The notes beneath the pieces are model-generated. The model was not told the origin of the DNA. It worked only from the letters and a program-made list of their open reading frames with translations, and made no database searches. From NCBI GenBank assembly GCA_958352885.1, contig CATWQI010000006.1, forward strand, positions 124,001-188,000: DNA of 64,000 nucleotides, written 5' to 3'. Source of the DNA: an uncultured Duncaniella sp. GTDB lineage: Bacteria > Bacteroidota > Bacteroidia > Bacteroidales > Muribaculaceae. The stretch's first letter is position 1; the number at the start of each line of letters is the position of its first letter. The position numbers and the translations under genes are program-made. Positions 1 to 8,037 of this stretch are shown in pieces.

Positions 1-186
1 GTACGCAACTATCTTCTTAACAGCGGAGTGGCTTCAACACGTCTTTCGGCAGAAGGTCTGCCTATGCAGGATTACATCGCATCCAATAGTACACCCGAAG
101 GTCGTGCGCAGAACCGCCGAGTGGAAATATATATAACCGCAAACCAGGCTATGATTGATGCCGCCAATAACGGAACTCTCCAATAA
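1..186 (+). CDS. OmpA-family C-terminal domain protein (3' fragment)
   Basis: Open from the window edge in frame 1, ending at TAA (184-186); about 61 residues remain. The fragment contains TPEGRAQNRRVEI, the conserved end of the OmpA/MotB-type peptidoglycan-binding domain, where Asn and Arg residues contact diaminopimelate. OmpA-family proteins of Bacteroidetes are outer-membrane or lipoprotein anchors that bind peptidoglycan in the periplasm. The N-terminal part (barrel, TPR or lipoprotein type) is outside the window, so the subfamily cannot be named. A hairpin terminator follows 32 bases after the stop. Confidence 0.85.
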   Translation, partial: VRNYLLNSGVASTRLSAEGLPMQDYIASNSTPEGRAQNRRVEIYITANQAMIDAANNGTLQ

Positions 187-217
187 AGTAATATAATCTC
201 AATTCTAATTATTTTCA

Positions 218-259
218 ATACCGGGTGCCGGAGCTGTAGCTCCGTATCCCGGTATTTTT
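218..259 (+). terminator. Intrinsic terminator after the OmpA-family gene
   Basis: Arms ATACCGGG (218-225) and CCCGGTAT (248-255) pair perfectly, an inner GGAGC/GCTCC stem adds length, and a short T run follows. It ends the OmpA-family transcript just before the next promoter. Confidence 0.8.
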
Positions 260-288
260 GTGTGCATGGGGCATATTTATTATCTTTG
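257..288 (+). promoter_or_regulatory. Bacteroidetes-type promoter for the apiosidase-like gene
   Basis: TTTG at 257-260 (-33 box) and TATCTTTG at 281-288 (-7 box) are separated by 20 bases, matching the Bacteroides sigma-AB consensus TTTG-N19/21-TAnnTTTG. Transcription would start near 293-296, giving a leader of about 45 bases before the ATG at 338. The -33 box overlaps the T tract of the preceding terminator. Confidence 0.75.
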
Positions 289-337
289 CAGATATTATTC
301 TTTCTGCATGCTTTATATCTTTTAATTGAGTCCTAAG

Positions 338-1843
338 ATGTTTAAATACCTTAAGTCAATGCCTGTGTCAATCAGGAAATCATCATGTCATCGTGTCATT
401 ATGTCAATTGTAGCGGTAGCTGCTGCGGCTGTCGTATTCGGCTGTGTGGCTGCTGAAAAGCCATGGAGCCATGGAGCGCTCAGAGTGTCGGATAGCCGCT
501 GTTTCCTCGAGCATGAGGACGGTACCCCCTTTTTCTGGCTTGGCGACACCGGATGGTTGCTCCCGCAGCGACTCGACCGAGACGAAGCCGAGTACTATCT
601 CCGTCGCACTGCCGAGGCCGGTTACAATGTGGTCCAGATTCAGGTTATCAACGGCGTGCCGTCATTCAATCGTTACGGCGCCATGTCCCATCCTGCCGGC
701 TGGGATTTGTCGCAGGCAAGCAGACCTGGAGTATATGGCTACTGGGAACATCTGGACTATATAGTTGATGCGGCGGAGCGCCATGGTATCTACATAGGTA
801 TGGTGTGCATTTGGGGAGGTCTGGTCAAATCCGGCGCTATGGATGTCAGCCAGACGCGTGATTACGGCAAATTCCTTGCCGAGCGTTATGGCGGTCGCAA
901 GAATATAATCTGGATTATAGGGGGGGACATCCAGGGTAACATCAAGACTGAAGTCTGGGATGCTTTGGCTGAGTCGATACGCAGTTCGGACTCCGACCAC
1001 CTGATGACATTCCATCCACGCGGCAGAACCACATCAGCCAGATGGTTTAACAATCGGGAATGGCTGGATTTCAATATGTTCCAGAGTGGGCACCGTCGCT
1101 ATGACCAGCGCATGGGAAATAAGGACTACCCCATACCGGATGGTACGGAGGAGGATTCATGGATGTATGTTGATTCAGCCAGAGTGCACGCTCCACTAAA
1201 GCCTGTGCTCGACGGAGAGCCAAGCTATGAGGATATTCCCCAGGGGCTCCATTCGGCTGATGAACCGTTATGGAATGACAAGGATATGCGCCGTTATGCC
1301 TACTGGTCGGTATTTGCGGGTTCGTGCGGGCACACTTACGGTCACAATATCATAATGCAGTTTGCCCGCCCGGGTATTCCGGGAGCATATTTTGCCGACG
1401 GGGAGAAGAAACCGTGGTACCGTGCCCTTGATGATCCGGGGCGCAATCAGATGAAGCATCTGAAGCACCTCGTATTGGCTTTCCCTTACAATGAACGTGT
1501 GGCGGACAGTACTATTGTGCTCAACAACGGTATCCGTTACGATCGTATGCTCGCAACGCGTGGCAATGACTACCTGATGGTATATAATCATAACGGGCGA
1601 CAGATGGAGCTTGATTTCAGTCGTATTTCAGGTTCCGGAAAACGGGTATGGAGTATGAATCCTGTCGACGGCACACTCAGTTATCTGGGCGAGACATCAG
1701 CCAGAATATTCCGCCATGTGCCCGAAGCCGGCAAGGATATGGTGTTGATAGCTGTGGATGCATCCCGCACTTATCTTACGCCTGAAATGACAGCTATTCC
1801 GGTAAAGCCTCAGAAAAAAGTTCAGAAGGATTTGACGGAATGA
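338..1843 (+). CDS. Secreted apiosidase-like (DUF4038/GH140-type) glycoside hydrolase lipoprotein
   Basis: Predicted (beta/alpha)8-barrel glycosidase of the DUF4038/apiosidase-like family, with a C-terminal DUF5605/collagen-binding-like beta domain. The first 40 residues give a hydrophobic signal ending in VVFGC, a likely lipobox, so the enzyme is probably a surface or periplasmic lipoprotein. FFWLGDTGW near the N-terminus and IIGGD in the middle are family signatures. The IGGD Asp and the Glu in LDGEPSYE correspond, by family knowledge, to the catalytic pair of GH140. The frame also opens at a TTG (326), but the ATG at 338 is preferred. GH140 cleaves apiose linkages in rhamnogalacturonan II, but the wider family is diverse, so the substrate is not assigned. 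It has its own promoter and stands alone, without a SusCD pair. Confidence 0.85.
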   Translation: MFKYLKSMPVSIRKSSCHRVIMSIVAVAAAAVVFGCVAAEKPWSHGALRVSDSRCFLEHEDGTPFFWLGDTGWLLPQRLDRDEAEYYLRRTAEAGYNVVQIQVINGVPSFNRYGAMSHPAGWDLSQASRPGVYGYWEHLDYIVDAAERHGIYIGMVCIWGGLVKSGAMDVSQTRDYGKFLAERYGGRKNIIWIIGGDIQGNIKTEVWDALAESIRSSDSDHLMTFHPRGRTTSARWFNNREWLDFNMFQSGHRRYDQRMGNKDYPIPDGTEEDSWMYVDSARVHAPLKPVLDGEPSYEDIPQGLHSADEPLWNDKDMRRYAYWSVFAGSCGHTYGHNIIMQFARPGIPGAYFADGEKKPWYRALDDPGRNQMKHLKHLVLAFPYNERVADSTIVLNNGIRYDRMLATRGNDYLMVYNHNGRQMELDFSRISGSGKRVWSMNPVDGTLSYLGETSARIFRHVPEAGKDMVLIAVDASRTYLTPEMTAIPVKPQKKVQKDLTE

Positions 1844-1920
1844 ATCAGGCGAGACCGGTTGGCAATGGTGCTGCCTGTGGATAGTATATCTTTGCTTTCA
1901 TGTGTGGCGACATCCGGTAT

Positions 1921-2637
1921 TCAATTGCCTGTTGTCAGTCTGATTGTATTGATGCCGAGCTGTATAGATGGTGCTATGTCTTTTTCATAGCTGTCGCCAA
2001 CTGTGAGTATTTCTGCCGGTGGTAGCGAAAGAGCGTCTATTCCGAGGCGGAATATTCCTGCATCAGGTTTCCGTATCCCTGCAACTGCGCTTTCAATCAC
2101 TGTGCCGAATAGCTCTTTTAGCCCGAAATCCTCAAGCACGGCATTGAGATTGCCGTAGAAATTTGAAACTATAACCATCGGAAACCGCTCCGCAAGTCTC
2201 CCGAGCACCTGCCGTGACTCTGATGTGCATTCTCTGGCTATATTGTAGCAGTACATGCTGATTGCCTCTGCGGTACCAGCGTCGCTATGCAGTGCGTCCG
2301 TTTCCTCAAGCCGTTCAAGCTCAATGGAAATCTTCTTGCGCATGAGGTCTAAGAAATTGTCGGATGGGGATATGTGTGGAACTCTCGCAAGCTCACGTTC
2401 GGCATGGATATATGCATCCATGAAGTCATCGAAGGGTACCTCCAGTCCTGTATGCTCGTATCCTTTGCGTATTACACGGCTCCAATGCTCGCCTCGGCTG
2501 TCAAGCGTGCCTCCGTAGTCAAATATCAGTCCTCGGACTCCAAGTTCCTCCAGGTTGATGTCTTGAAGTTCCTTCAACGCATTGATTTGTAGCGAAAACG
2601 GACGTGTATTGTCAGTATTTCCCATCACGTAACTCAT
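1921..2637 (-). CDS. HAD-superfamily hydrolase, last gene of the lipid operon
   Basis: A 238-residue HAD-like phosphatase. Motif I is FDYGGTLDS: the first Asp is present but the second position is Gly instead of Asp, so the general acid is missing in the usual DxD form. Motif II is VVSNF, Lys is in GIRKPD and motif III is TVGDSYEKD. The start overlaps the end of the upstream CDP-alcohol phosphatidyltransferase gene by 26 bases, so the two are translationally coupled. A second ATG at 2625 is possible. Its place in the operon suggests dephosphorylation of a lipid head group or intermediate, but the altered motif I could also mean another phosphotransfer role. No transmembrane segments are visible. 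Confidence 0.85.
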   Translation of the reverse strand: MSYVMGNTDNTRPFSLQINALKELQDINLEELGVRGLIFDYGGTLDSRGEHWSRVIRKGYEHTGLEVPFDDFMDAYIHAERELARVPHISPSDNFLDLMRKKISIELERLEETDALHSDAGTAEAISMYCYNIARECTSESRQVLGRLAERFPMVIVSNFYGNLNAVLEDFGLKELFGTVIESAVAGIRKPDAGIFRLGIDALSLPPAEILTVGDSYEKDIAPSIQLGINTIRLTTGN

Positions 2638-3556
2638 TGGTAAAGCGGCGGCAGATACTTTCGTGGCGCACTATCATATAGATAGCGAGGATGTTGAACA
2701 GCGTCAGCTCGAAGATAAAGTACAGCCACGGCTGACCGATAAACAGTGAGACAAACAGCCAGATGGTGCGCCAGTTGAAGGACAGTATATTGGTATACTT
2801 CATCAGCGGAAGTGACTCCCGGCGGAACGCTTGACGGAAACTCAAGGGGATAATGCCGTCCGGGAAGCGTGAGTGCAGTTCTCTGCGGAGTTGCTGCATG
2901 GCAGGCGTGGTGGCTTCCTGCTGAAGCGTATAGTTGAGGTATGTGCGCATGGTAAGGCGCTTCCAGAAACTGTTTTTCCACGTGTATCCACTTTCGTCAA
3001 GGTTGCGTTTCAGCTCTTCGGCACTGTCCAGTTCGCTTCCATCCTCCCCTTTGAGAAAATACAGATGGAACTGACGGTAATAGTCTGCCATGGCTGCCTG
3101 TTTGGCATGACAGATGCCGGTGACTATTGCCGTTACCCATATAATCCATGGATGCTCGGCGAAAAATGGACAGAAGGTGTTCTCACGCAGGCAGATGGCT
3201 ACGTAGATTGTTGCGAACCAGATGTCTCCGCTAAGTCCGTCCAGTATTCTGCCTATCCGTGAATATTGCTTGGTCATGCGCGCAAGCTGCCCGTCGGCAC
3301 TGTCAAACGAATTTGCCCAGATAAGCAGCAACATCCCGATTATATTAATCCACAGCACAGGGTAATAGAACATCACCCCTGCAGCTATGCCGAGGAAGAT
3401 TGAAGCGATGGTGATGGCGTTTGGGGACACACCGAGGCGCTGGGCAAGTTTCGCCCACATAAATCCTATGGGGCGGTAAAATGCCAGGTCGATATGCTCC
3501 TCCGTGTCCATCGACTTCAGCGAGCGGCGATATTCTTCCTTCCAGCTTAGTGACAT
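2612..3556 (-). CDS. CDP-alcohol phosphatidyltransferase-like membrane enzyme (second copy)
   Basis: A 314-residue integral membrane protein with the complete CDP-alcohol phosphatidyltransferase signature D-x2-DG-x2-AR-x8-G-x3-D-x3-D (from SFDSADGQLAR to ILDGLSGD), which binds two metals and the CDP group. It is longer than typical PgsA/PIP-synthase enzymes, with a soluble insertion of about 100 residues after the catalytic core. It starts four bases after the PAP2 gene and overlaps the HAD gene downstream. The family transfers a phosphoalcohol or diacylglycerol-type group from a CDP carrier. Which alcohol is used cannot be read from sequence; the nucleotidyltransferase in the same operon could supply an unusual CDP-activated head group. 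Confidence 0.85.
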   Translation of the reverse strand: MSLSWKEEYRRSLKSMDTEEHIDLAFYRPIGFMWAKLAQRLGVSPNAITIASIFLGIAAGVMFYYPVLWINIIGMLLLIWANSFDSADGQLARMTKQYSRIGRILDGLSGDIWFATIYVAICLRENTFCPFFAEHPWIIWVTAIVTGICHAKQAAMADYYRQFHLYFLKGEDGSELDSAEELKRNLDESGYTWKNSFWKRLTMRTYLNYTLQQEATTPAMQQLRRELHSRFPDGIIPLSFRQAFRRESLPLMKYTNILSFNWRTIWLFVSLFIGQPWLYFIFELTLFNILAIYMIVRHESICRRFTNELRDGKY

Positions 3557-3559
3557 GGA

Positions 3560-4501
3560 TTAACGTTTGGATGAAATATAAGATATATAGCGGTTTATGA
3601 ACCGGTTGAACGCCGGGATTCTCATAAGCAGATATTCGAATATCAGGAATCCGAGCAGTGTGCATGTGATACCCAGAAGCACATCGATAATGTAATGGTG
3701 CGAAGTATATACGGCTGTGAACCAGATGCCTGCGCATATTACTGCGAACAATGCCCTGAGCCACCATCCGCAGCGTGCCTTGAGTGAGTAGATGAAGGCT
3801 ATAAGCATGTATGCCGCATGGAGCGACGGCAGGGCTGCAAACACATTGGAGTTGCGTGAGTACAGTCCGTGGAATATGCCGAGACCGGTCATCTCGTCAA
3901 ACTTGCCGAGTCCTGCCACCTCGCCGGGTGTGCCGAGTATGAAGTCAAACCCGTGGGATGCGACGTACCACGGCGGTGCTGCGGGGTGAATGTAATAGTA
4001 AGTGAATCCGAGCAGATTGACGAACAGGAACACAAGTGCGAAGTGGAGATACACCTTGTACTGGCGGTCGAAATAGAGCCACACACCGAAGAGGATAGGG
4101 ACCGGCACCCAACACAGGTAGAATACCCCTGCCATGAAGTCCATGAATGATGATGTGTGCATGGCGAAAAATTCGTTAGGGGTAACAGTGCCTGCGGCTG
4201 TAGCTATGCCGAACAGCGATTTCTCCGCCTCGTAGAGACCTTGTATATCCACAGGATTGACATGGTAATTGGGCACGATGTTCATCCAGTCGTATGAGAT
4301 GCCGAAGACTACGAATGGCAGTAATGCGACTATTAGCCGTCGGGAGGCTCCGGATAGGAACAGCATGGCGGCAAGAAGCAGGGATATATATATATGCTCC
4401 GGTCTCAGGCCCACACACATGGCGGTCACCGCAAGCCATGTGACAAGCGATACGCATATTATGGATGACTCGCGTCTGCCCGGTAACAATAGAAATGACA
4501 T
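3560..4501 (-). CDS. PAP2-family membrane protein, candidate inositol-phosphorylceramide synthase
   Basis: A 313-residue polytopic membrane protein with PAP2 phosphotransferase motifs near the C-terminus: PSLHAAY (motif C2-like, catalytic His) and SHHYIIDVLLG (motif C3-like, His and Asp). Large N-terminal hydrophobic segments come before the motifs, as in the AUR1/inositolphosphotransferase branch. Family members move phosphoinositol from a phospholipid to a ceramide or dephosphorylate lipid phosphates. It sits between two CDP-alcohol phosphatidyltransferase genes with gaps of only a few bases. The position matches the gut Bacteroides inositol-sphingolipid locus as I recall it. IPC synthase is therefore the leading guess; a simple lipid phosphatase is the alternative. 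Confidence 0.8.
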   Translation of the reverse strand: MSFLLLPGRRESSIICVSLVTWLAVTAMCVGLRPEHIYISLLLAAMLFLSGASRRLIVALLPFVVFGISYDWMNIVPNYHVNPVDIQGLYEAEKSLFGIATAAGTVTPNEFFAMHTSSFMDFMAGVFYLCWVPVPILFGVWLYFDRQYKVYLHFALVFLFVNLLGFTYYYIHPAAPPWYVASHGFDFILGTPGEVAGLGKFDEMTGLGIFHGLYSRNSNVFAALPSLHAAYMLIAFIYSLKARCGWWLRALFAVICAGIWFTAVYTSHHYIIDVLLGITCTLLGFLIFEYLLMRIPAFNRFINRYISYISSKR

Positions 4502-4516
4502 AACTTAACGCCTCCT

Positions 4517-5242
4517 TTATTTCTTGGTCAACAATCGGCGGCAGTGTGCCACACGGGCAAAAGCGGTGATGTTGGCGAACACGGCGATGATTGCCATTGC
4601 GGCAATCAGGATTATGTTGGCGTCAAATTCTATCTGAGGCACATTCATGCCCGTGATGCCAGCGGCAAGTGCGCCGACACTGGTGACCACCACTCGTTCG
4701 GGACGCTGCATGAAGCCTACCTTGCATTCCAGCCCGAGACCTTCGGCACGGGCGCGGACATAGCTAACCATTATTGAGCCTACGAGAGCCACAAAAGTGA
4801 TTAGCGCTCCGATAACGTAGCCGCACTGGATGAGGTAATAGCTTATGCCGCCGAGGGTGAAGAGCTCGCAGTAGCGGTCAAGCACGGAGTCGTACATCGC
4901 ACCGAATGTCGAGGTCATATTGCCGAGACGGGCCACCTGGCCGTCAAGCATGTCGAAGAGCGAGAAGAGGATTATCACAGCTCCGCCTATAGTGAGCAAG
5001 TCGAAGTTTAGATTGCCTGAGGTGGCGGTATAGCCTGCGTAGACGAATATCACGGCTGCTGCAATGTTGCCGAGCAGACCTATTGTGGTGACCATGTTGG
5101 GGGTCACGCCGAGGCGTATCAACAGCCGTACGAACGGGTTGATGACACAGTAGATACCCTGTTGTAGCTGGTCGCGTAGACGTTTGAACATACTGTTTTT
5201 CTGAATGGTTTTTGTTGATATTGATATTTCGTTATCTCCCAT
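4517..5242 (-). CDS. CDP-alcohol phosphatidyltransferase, candidate phosphatidylinositol-phosphate synthase
   Basis: A 241-residue membrane enzyme. The motif from FDMLDGQVAR to SVLDRYCE satisfies D-x2-DG-x2-AR-x8-G-x3-D-x3-D with all acidic residues present. An N-terminal amphipathic stretch (LRLGVTPNMVTTIGL) and six hydrophobic segments fit the family. Length and motif are close to bacterial and archaeal-type enzymes that condense CDP-diacylglycerol with inositol-3-phosphate. The inositol assignment rests on the neighbouring PgpA- and PAP2-type genes and on ino1 elsewhere in the window; phosphatidylglycerophosphate synthase is the alternative. The gene lies 12 bases after the GtrA-like gene in the same operon. 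Confidence 0.85.
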   Translation of the reverse strand: MGDNEISISTKTIQKNSMFKRLRDQLQQGIYCVINPFVRLLIRLGVTPNMVTTIGLLGNIAAAVIFVYAGYTATSGNLNFDLLTIGGAVIILFSLFDMLDGQVARLGNMTSTFGAMYDSVLDRYCELFTLGGISYYLIQCGYVIGALITFVALVGSIMVSYVRARAEGLGLECKVGFMQRPERVVVTSVGALAAGITGMNVPQIEFDANIILIAAMAIIAVFANITAFARVAHCRRLLTKK

Positions 5243-5254
5243 GATGTGGCGTGT

Positions 5255-5833
5255 TTATATGGTGTTGTGGTTATCTGTGTTGACAGGTTTTTTGGAATGT
5301 CGGGGGGTAAGGGTGTCGACAACCTTTATGGCATAGCGGTCAAACCATGTTGGACGGTACACGAAGTTGCGTTGCAGCACGAAGTTCCATCCCCATGACA
5401 CAGCAAGCGATGCTGTGAGTCGGGCAGCGGCGAAGATGCCGTCAGGCTTGAATCCGAGACTCAGCAGCCATTCCCAGTGCGACAGAAGTGAGGCGAGTCC
5501 GGTGGTGCCGTACATGTTGAGCAGGAGCGAGCCTGTCCATACAAGAAAGTACTTCACGCTCACAGCTTTGACGCTCTGCCCCTTGGCATGGAACGTGAAT
5601 CGGTAGTTGATGCAGCAGTTCACAATGCCGCCGGCTATCGCCCCTACTGCCACTGAGAGGTTGGAACGGTAAAACGGGTCAAGGGCGGTGAATACGAACG
5701 CATAGAACAGCATACTCATGCCCAAATCCACCCATGAAGCCATCTGTGATGACACGGACGAGCGGAGGAAGGTAGAAATCAACCCCTCGCCGTTGAGGAA
5801 TTTGTCTTTCAGGTCAAGGAATTTCTGCTTCAT
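5255..5833 (-). CDS. GtrA-like four-helix membrane protein
   Basis: A 192-residue protein with about four transmembrane helices and the GtrA pattern of polar residues between them (a VGAIAGGIVNCCINYRFTF-like segment, then WNFVLQRNFVYR near the end). GtrA proteins are thought to help flip polyprenyl-linked sugars, or to assist membrane glycosyltransferases. The gene is directly adjacent to the PgpA gene (stop and start touch) and 12 bases before the phosphatidyltransferase, so it belongs to the lipid operon. Here it may help move or present a lipid substrate. That role is inferred from position only. Confidence 0.8.
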   Translation of the reverse strand: MKQKFLDLKDKFLNGEGLISTFLRSSVSSQMASWVDLGMSMLFYAFVFTALDPFYRSNLSVAVGAIAGGIVNCCINYRFTFHAKGQSVKAVSVKYFLVWTGSLLLNMYGTTGLASLLSHWEWLLSLGFKPDGIFAAARLTASLAVSWGWNFVLQRNFVYRPTWFDRYAIKVVDTLTPRHSKKPVNTDNHNTI

Positions 5834-6355
5834 TTAGAGTATATTGTAATAGAAATATATTAACAACGCTACAATTATAGAGCTGTAGACACCGGCGAGG
5901 ATATCGTCAGCCATTATTCCAATGCCTCCGGGCAGATTTTCCATTTTTCTGACACCCAATGGCTTCAATATGTCGAAGAATCGGAACCATACCAGAGATT
6001 GGAGAGTGAAGATCCAGAACTCGCCGGATTTCAGAGGTTCCGGCATAGGAGCGAACACACACAGCGGCAGCATGGCTATCCATTGCCCTACAGTTTCGTC
6101 CATCACCACTTTCGACGGGTCGGGACCCCAGTATTTTTCAGAGATGCCAGCCGACCAGATGCCGAGGTTGGTGAATACGATTATTAGTACGGCATTGAGC
6201 AGGAATGTATCCCATGTGTTGCCGGTGAGCAGCAGGGGAAGCCAGAGTATCAGACCGACTATGGCTCCCATAGTTCCGGGACCCCATGGAAAATAGCCTG
6301 CGCCGAAGCTGGTGGCTATGAAGCGCGGGAGGAAGGGGAAACGGTCGTCAGACAT
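5834..6355 (-). CDS. pgpA: PgpA-family phosphatidyl-phosphate phosphatase
   Basis: A membrane protein of about 173 residues of the PgpA family. Diagnostic segments are FIATSFGAGYFPWGPGTMGA at the N-terminus, the acidic VVMDETVGQWIA in the middle and GGIGIMADDILAGVYS near the end, holding the conserved Asp/Glu residues that bind metal. The start at 6355 is an ATG sharing one base with the stop of the ATP-grasp gene (TGATG); a GTG one codon earlier is less likely. In standard metabolism PgpA dephosphorylates phosphatidylglycerophosphate. In an inositol-lipid operon the same chemistry would convert phosphatidylinositol phosphate to phosphatidylinositol. Confidence 0.88.
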   Translation of the reverse strand: MSDDRFPFLPRFIATSFGAGYFPWGPGTMGAIVGLILWLPLLLTGNTWDTFLLNAVLIIVFTNLGIWSAGISEKYWGPDPSKVVMDETVGQWIAMLPLCVFAPMPEPLKSGEFWIFTLQSLVWFRFFDILKPLGVRKMENLPGGIGIMADDILAGVYSSIIVALLIYFYYNIL

Positions 6356-7233
6356 CACTTGCCACCTCCTTTCCTATGTTTCTTGATTTCACTCAGTATG
6401 GCACGTGCTATGACTGCTGATGCCTCCTGACGGCATGGCGCAAAGCTGGGCCAGTCGTTGAAGTCGATTATCGTGATTTTGCCGTCGGGCGAGAGTATGC
6501 AGTCGCCCCCGTAGATTTTCACGTCAAGAGCCTCCGCAGCTTTGTTGCACATGGCTTTGAAATGCTCGAGGTCAAAGCTCGGATGCTTGGGCAGTTCCTC
6601 CACAGTGTCGCTTCCGTCCTTTGAGTATGTTTTGTCAAAATGGAAGAACCAGTAGAAGTATGGGGTGCCGTACACACCGTAAAATTTTATGAGGTCACCC
6701 TCGAGATGGCGGTTTATGACCGCACGCTTTATGCCTCGGAGGAAATACTCCTGGAGCACTTCCTGCGCCTCTTCGGGGTGGCGCACGTAAGTCACATCTT
6801 CCTTGTGCTGTGCGTACAGGTCGCCGCGCTTAATCCATACACGCTCCATGTTTGCCTGTTTCATCATGGGGATGATGACCTCGTTGGTGTTGACTATCAG
6901 GCTCTCGGGATAGGCTATGTTGTTGCCTATAAGTATACGTGTCAGACGTTCGCGTATGCAGTTCTCCACTCCGTATCCGGAATTTATGACCAGAGCTCCC
7001 TCGTCCTCCTTGCGCTGGAGAATGGGAAACGAGCGATGGTCACGACACATGCTGATGATAACATCTTCATTTACCTGTCCGGCTATGAGCTGCTCCTCGC
7101 TGTATATCTTCACCTCGCATCCTCGCTTGCGTAGCTGCTCGGCGGTAAGATTGAGTATAGCCGCGTCATTCCCTATGTGGTTCGGTGAATAGGCGCCTGC
7201 TCTGAGGATACCGGCTATTTTTATGTCAGCCAT
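6355..7233 (-). CDS. ATP-grasp domain protein in the lipid operon
   Basis: A 292-residue soluble protein with an ATP-grasp arrangement: a pre-grasp N-terminal half, the nucleotide-binding region around ERVWIKRGDLYAQ, and the metal-binding end IYGGDCILSPDGK followed by ITIIDFNDWPSF, whose acidic and Asn residues normally hold Mg-ATP. ATP-grasp enzymes join a carboxylate to an amine or thiol through an acyl-phosphate, or phosphorylate a substrate, as inositol-phosphate kinases of this fold do. Its stop overlaps the pgpA start by one base, so it is coupled to lipid synthesis. It could phosphorylate inositol phosphates or attach an amino acid to a head group. Neither can be decided from sequence alone. 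Confidence 0.75.
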   Translation of the reverse strand: MADIKIAGILRAGAYSPNHIGNDAAILNLTAEQLRKRGCEVKIYSEEQLIAGQVNEDVIISMCRDHRSFPILQRKEDEGALVINSGYGVENCIRERLTRILIGNNIAYPESLIVNTNEVIIPMMKQANMERVWIKRGDLYAQHKEDVTYVRHPEEAQEVLQEYFLRGIKRAVINRHLEGDLIKFYGVYGTPYFYWFFHFDKTYSKDGSDTVEELPKHPSFDLEHFKAMCNKAAEALDVKIYGGDCILSPDGKITIIDFNDWPSFAPCRQEASAVIARAILSEIKKHRKGGGK

Positions 7234-7310
7234 ATTTTTATGGTTTATGGTTGAAGGTTAATTGATTCGATGATTGGTTATTCTGATTTGTTCGTCCGGC
7301 TCGTCCGTTC

Positions 7311-8012
7311 TCAACGCTCCAATGCCAGACGGGCAGCCTTGTCTATATCCCCTGCATGGTCCACATCGATGATTTTCTCGAACGGGTAAGCTTTCAGCTT
7401 CAATCCCGATGCTATGAGGGCACGTTGGAAATCACGCATCCTGCTCACTCCGTTTGCCATGCAGTCGGCAAGGATGTCAAGTGCATTGCGGTGCAGCGCA
7501 TATATCCCTCCTGACACATAGCGTATCCCCGGCAGTGGATGGTCAAAGAAGCCCGTGATGTCGCCAGAGTCAGCGGTGGCGACATATAGAGGTTTTTCAT
7601 CGTCGATATATCCGGTCACAGCCATGTATCCGTCAGAGTCATTGTCGTTACTGAAAGCCTCGATGTAACGGGCAAACTCCTCCGGGCGGAACACCGTGTC
7701 GACAGTGGTGAGGCAGAAGCGCTCGTCGCCGATAAGACTGCTTAGCTCATAGAAACTTTCCATGGAGCCGGCAGTATTCTTAACCACCACATTGAGTGGT
7801 ACTCCGGGATTCAGGGTCTTGACCGCCTTCCGGACTTCAGGCATCTCCTCATTGACGATGATGCTGATTGCCGTGGCGCCGTTGAGGATGAAGAGGCGGA
7901 TCAGGCGTGTTATCATAGCTTCATCACCGAGGCGTACAAGCGGCTTGGGGAGGGTGACCCCTTCCTGTGCCAGCCGTGAACCCCGGCCTGCTGCTATGAC
8001 GGCGTAATGCAT
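7311..8012 (-). CDS. Sugar-nucleotidyltransferase-like protein (NTP_transferase family)
   Basis: A 233-residue Rossmann-like nucleotidyltransferase. AVIAAGRGSRLAQEG is the nucleotide-binding loop, followed by PKPLVRLGDEAMI with the conserved Lys, TTVDTVF as the metal Asp region, and IIDVDHAGDID at the C-terminus. The ATG at 8012 is chosen because translation from upstream codons would run through pdxA and lacks similarity to the family. The fold resembles enzymes that form CDP- or NDP-activated sugars, polyols and inositol phosphate. It lies 25 bases after pdxA and 77 bases before the ATP-grasp gene. A CDP-alcohol produced here could feed one of the two phosphatidyltransferases; this is inference. 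Confidence 0.8.
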   Translation of the reverse strand: MHYAVIAAGRGSRLAQEGVTLPKPLVRLGDEAMITRLIRLFILNGATAISIIVNEEMPEVRKAVKTLNPGVPLNVVVKNTAGSMESFYELSSLIGDERFCLTTVDTVFRPEEFARYIEAFSNDNDSDGYMAVTGYIDDEKPLYVATADSGDITGFFDHPLPGIRYVSGGIYALHRNALDILADCMANGVSRMRDFQRALIASGLKLKAYPFEKIIDVDHAGDIDKAARLALER

Positions 8013-8037
8013 GCTGCGTATTCTTATCGGTGGATGA

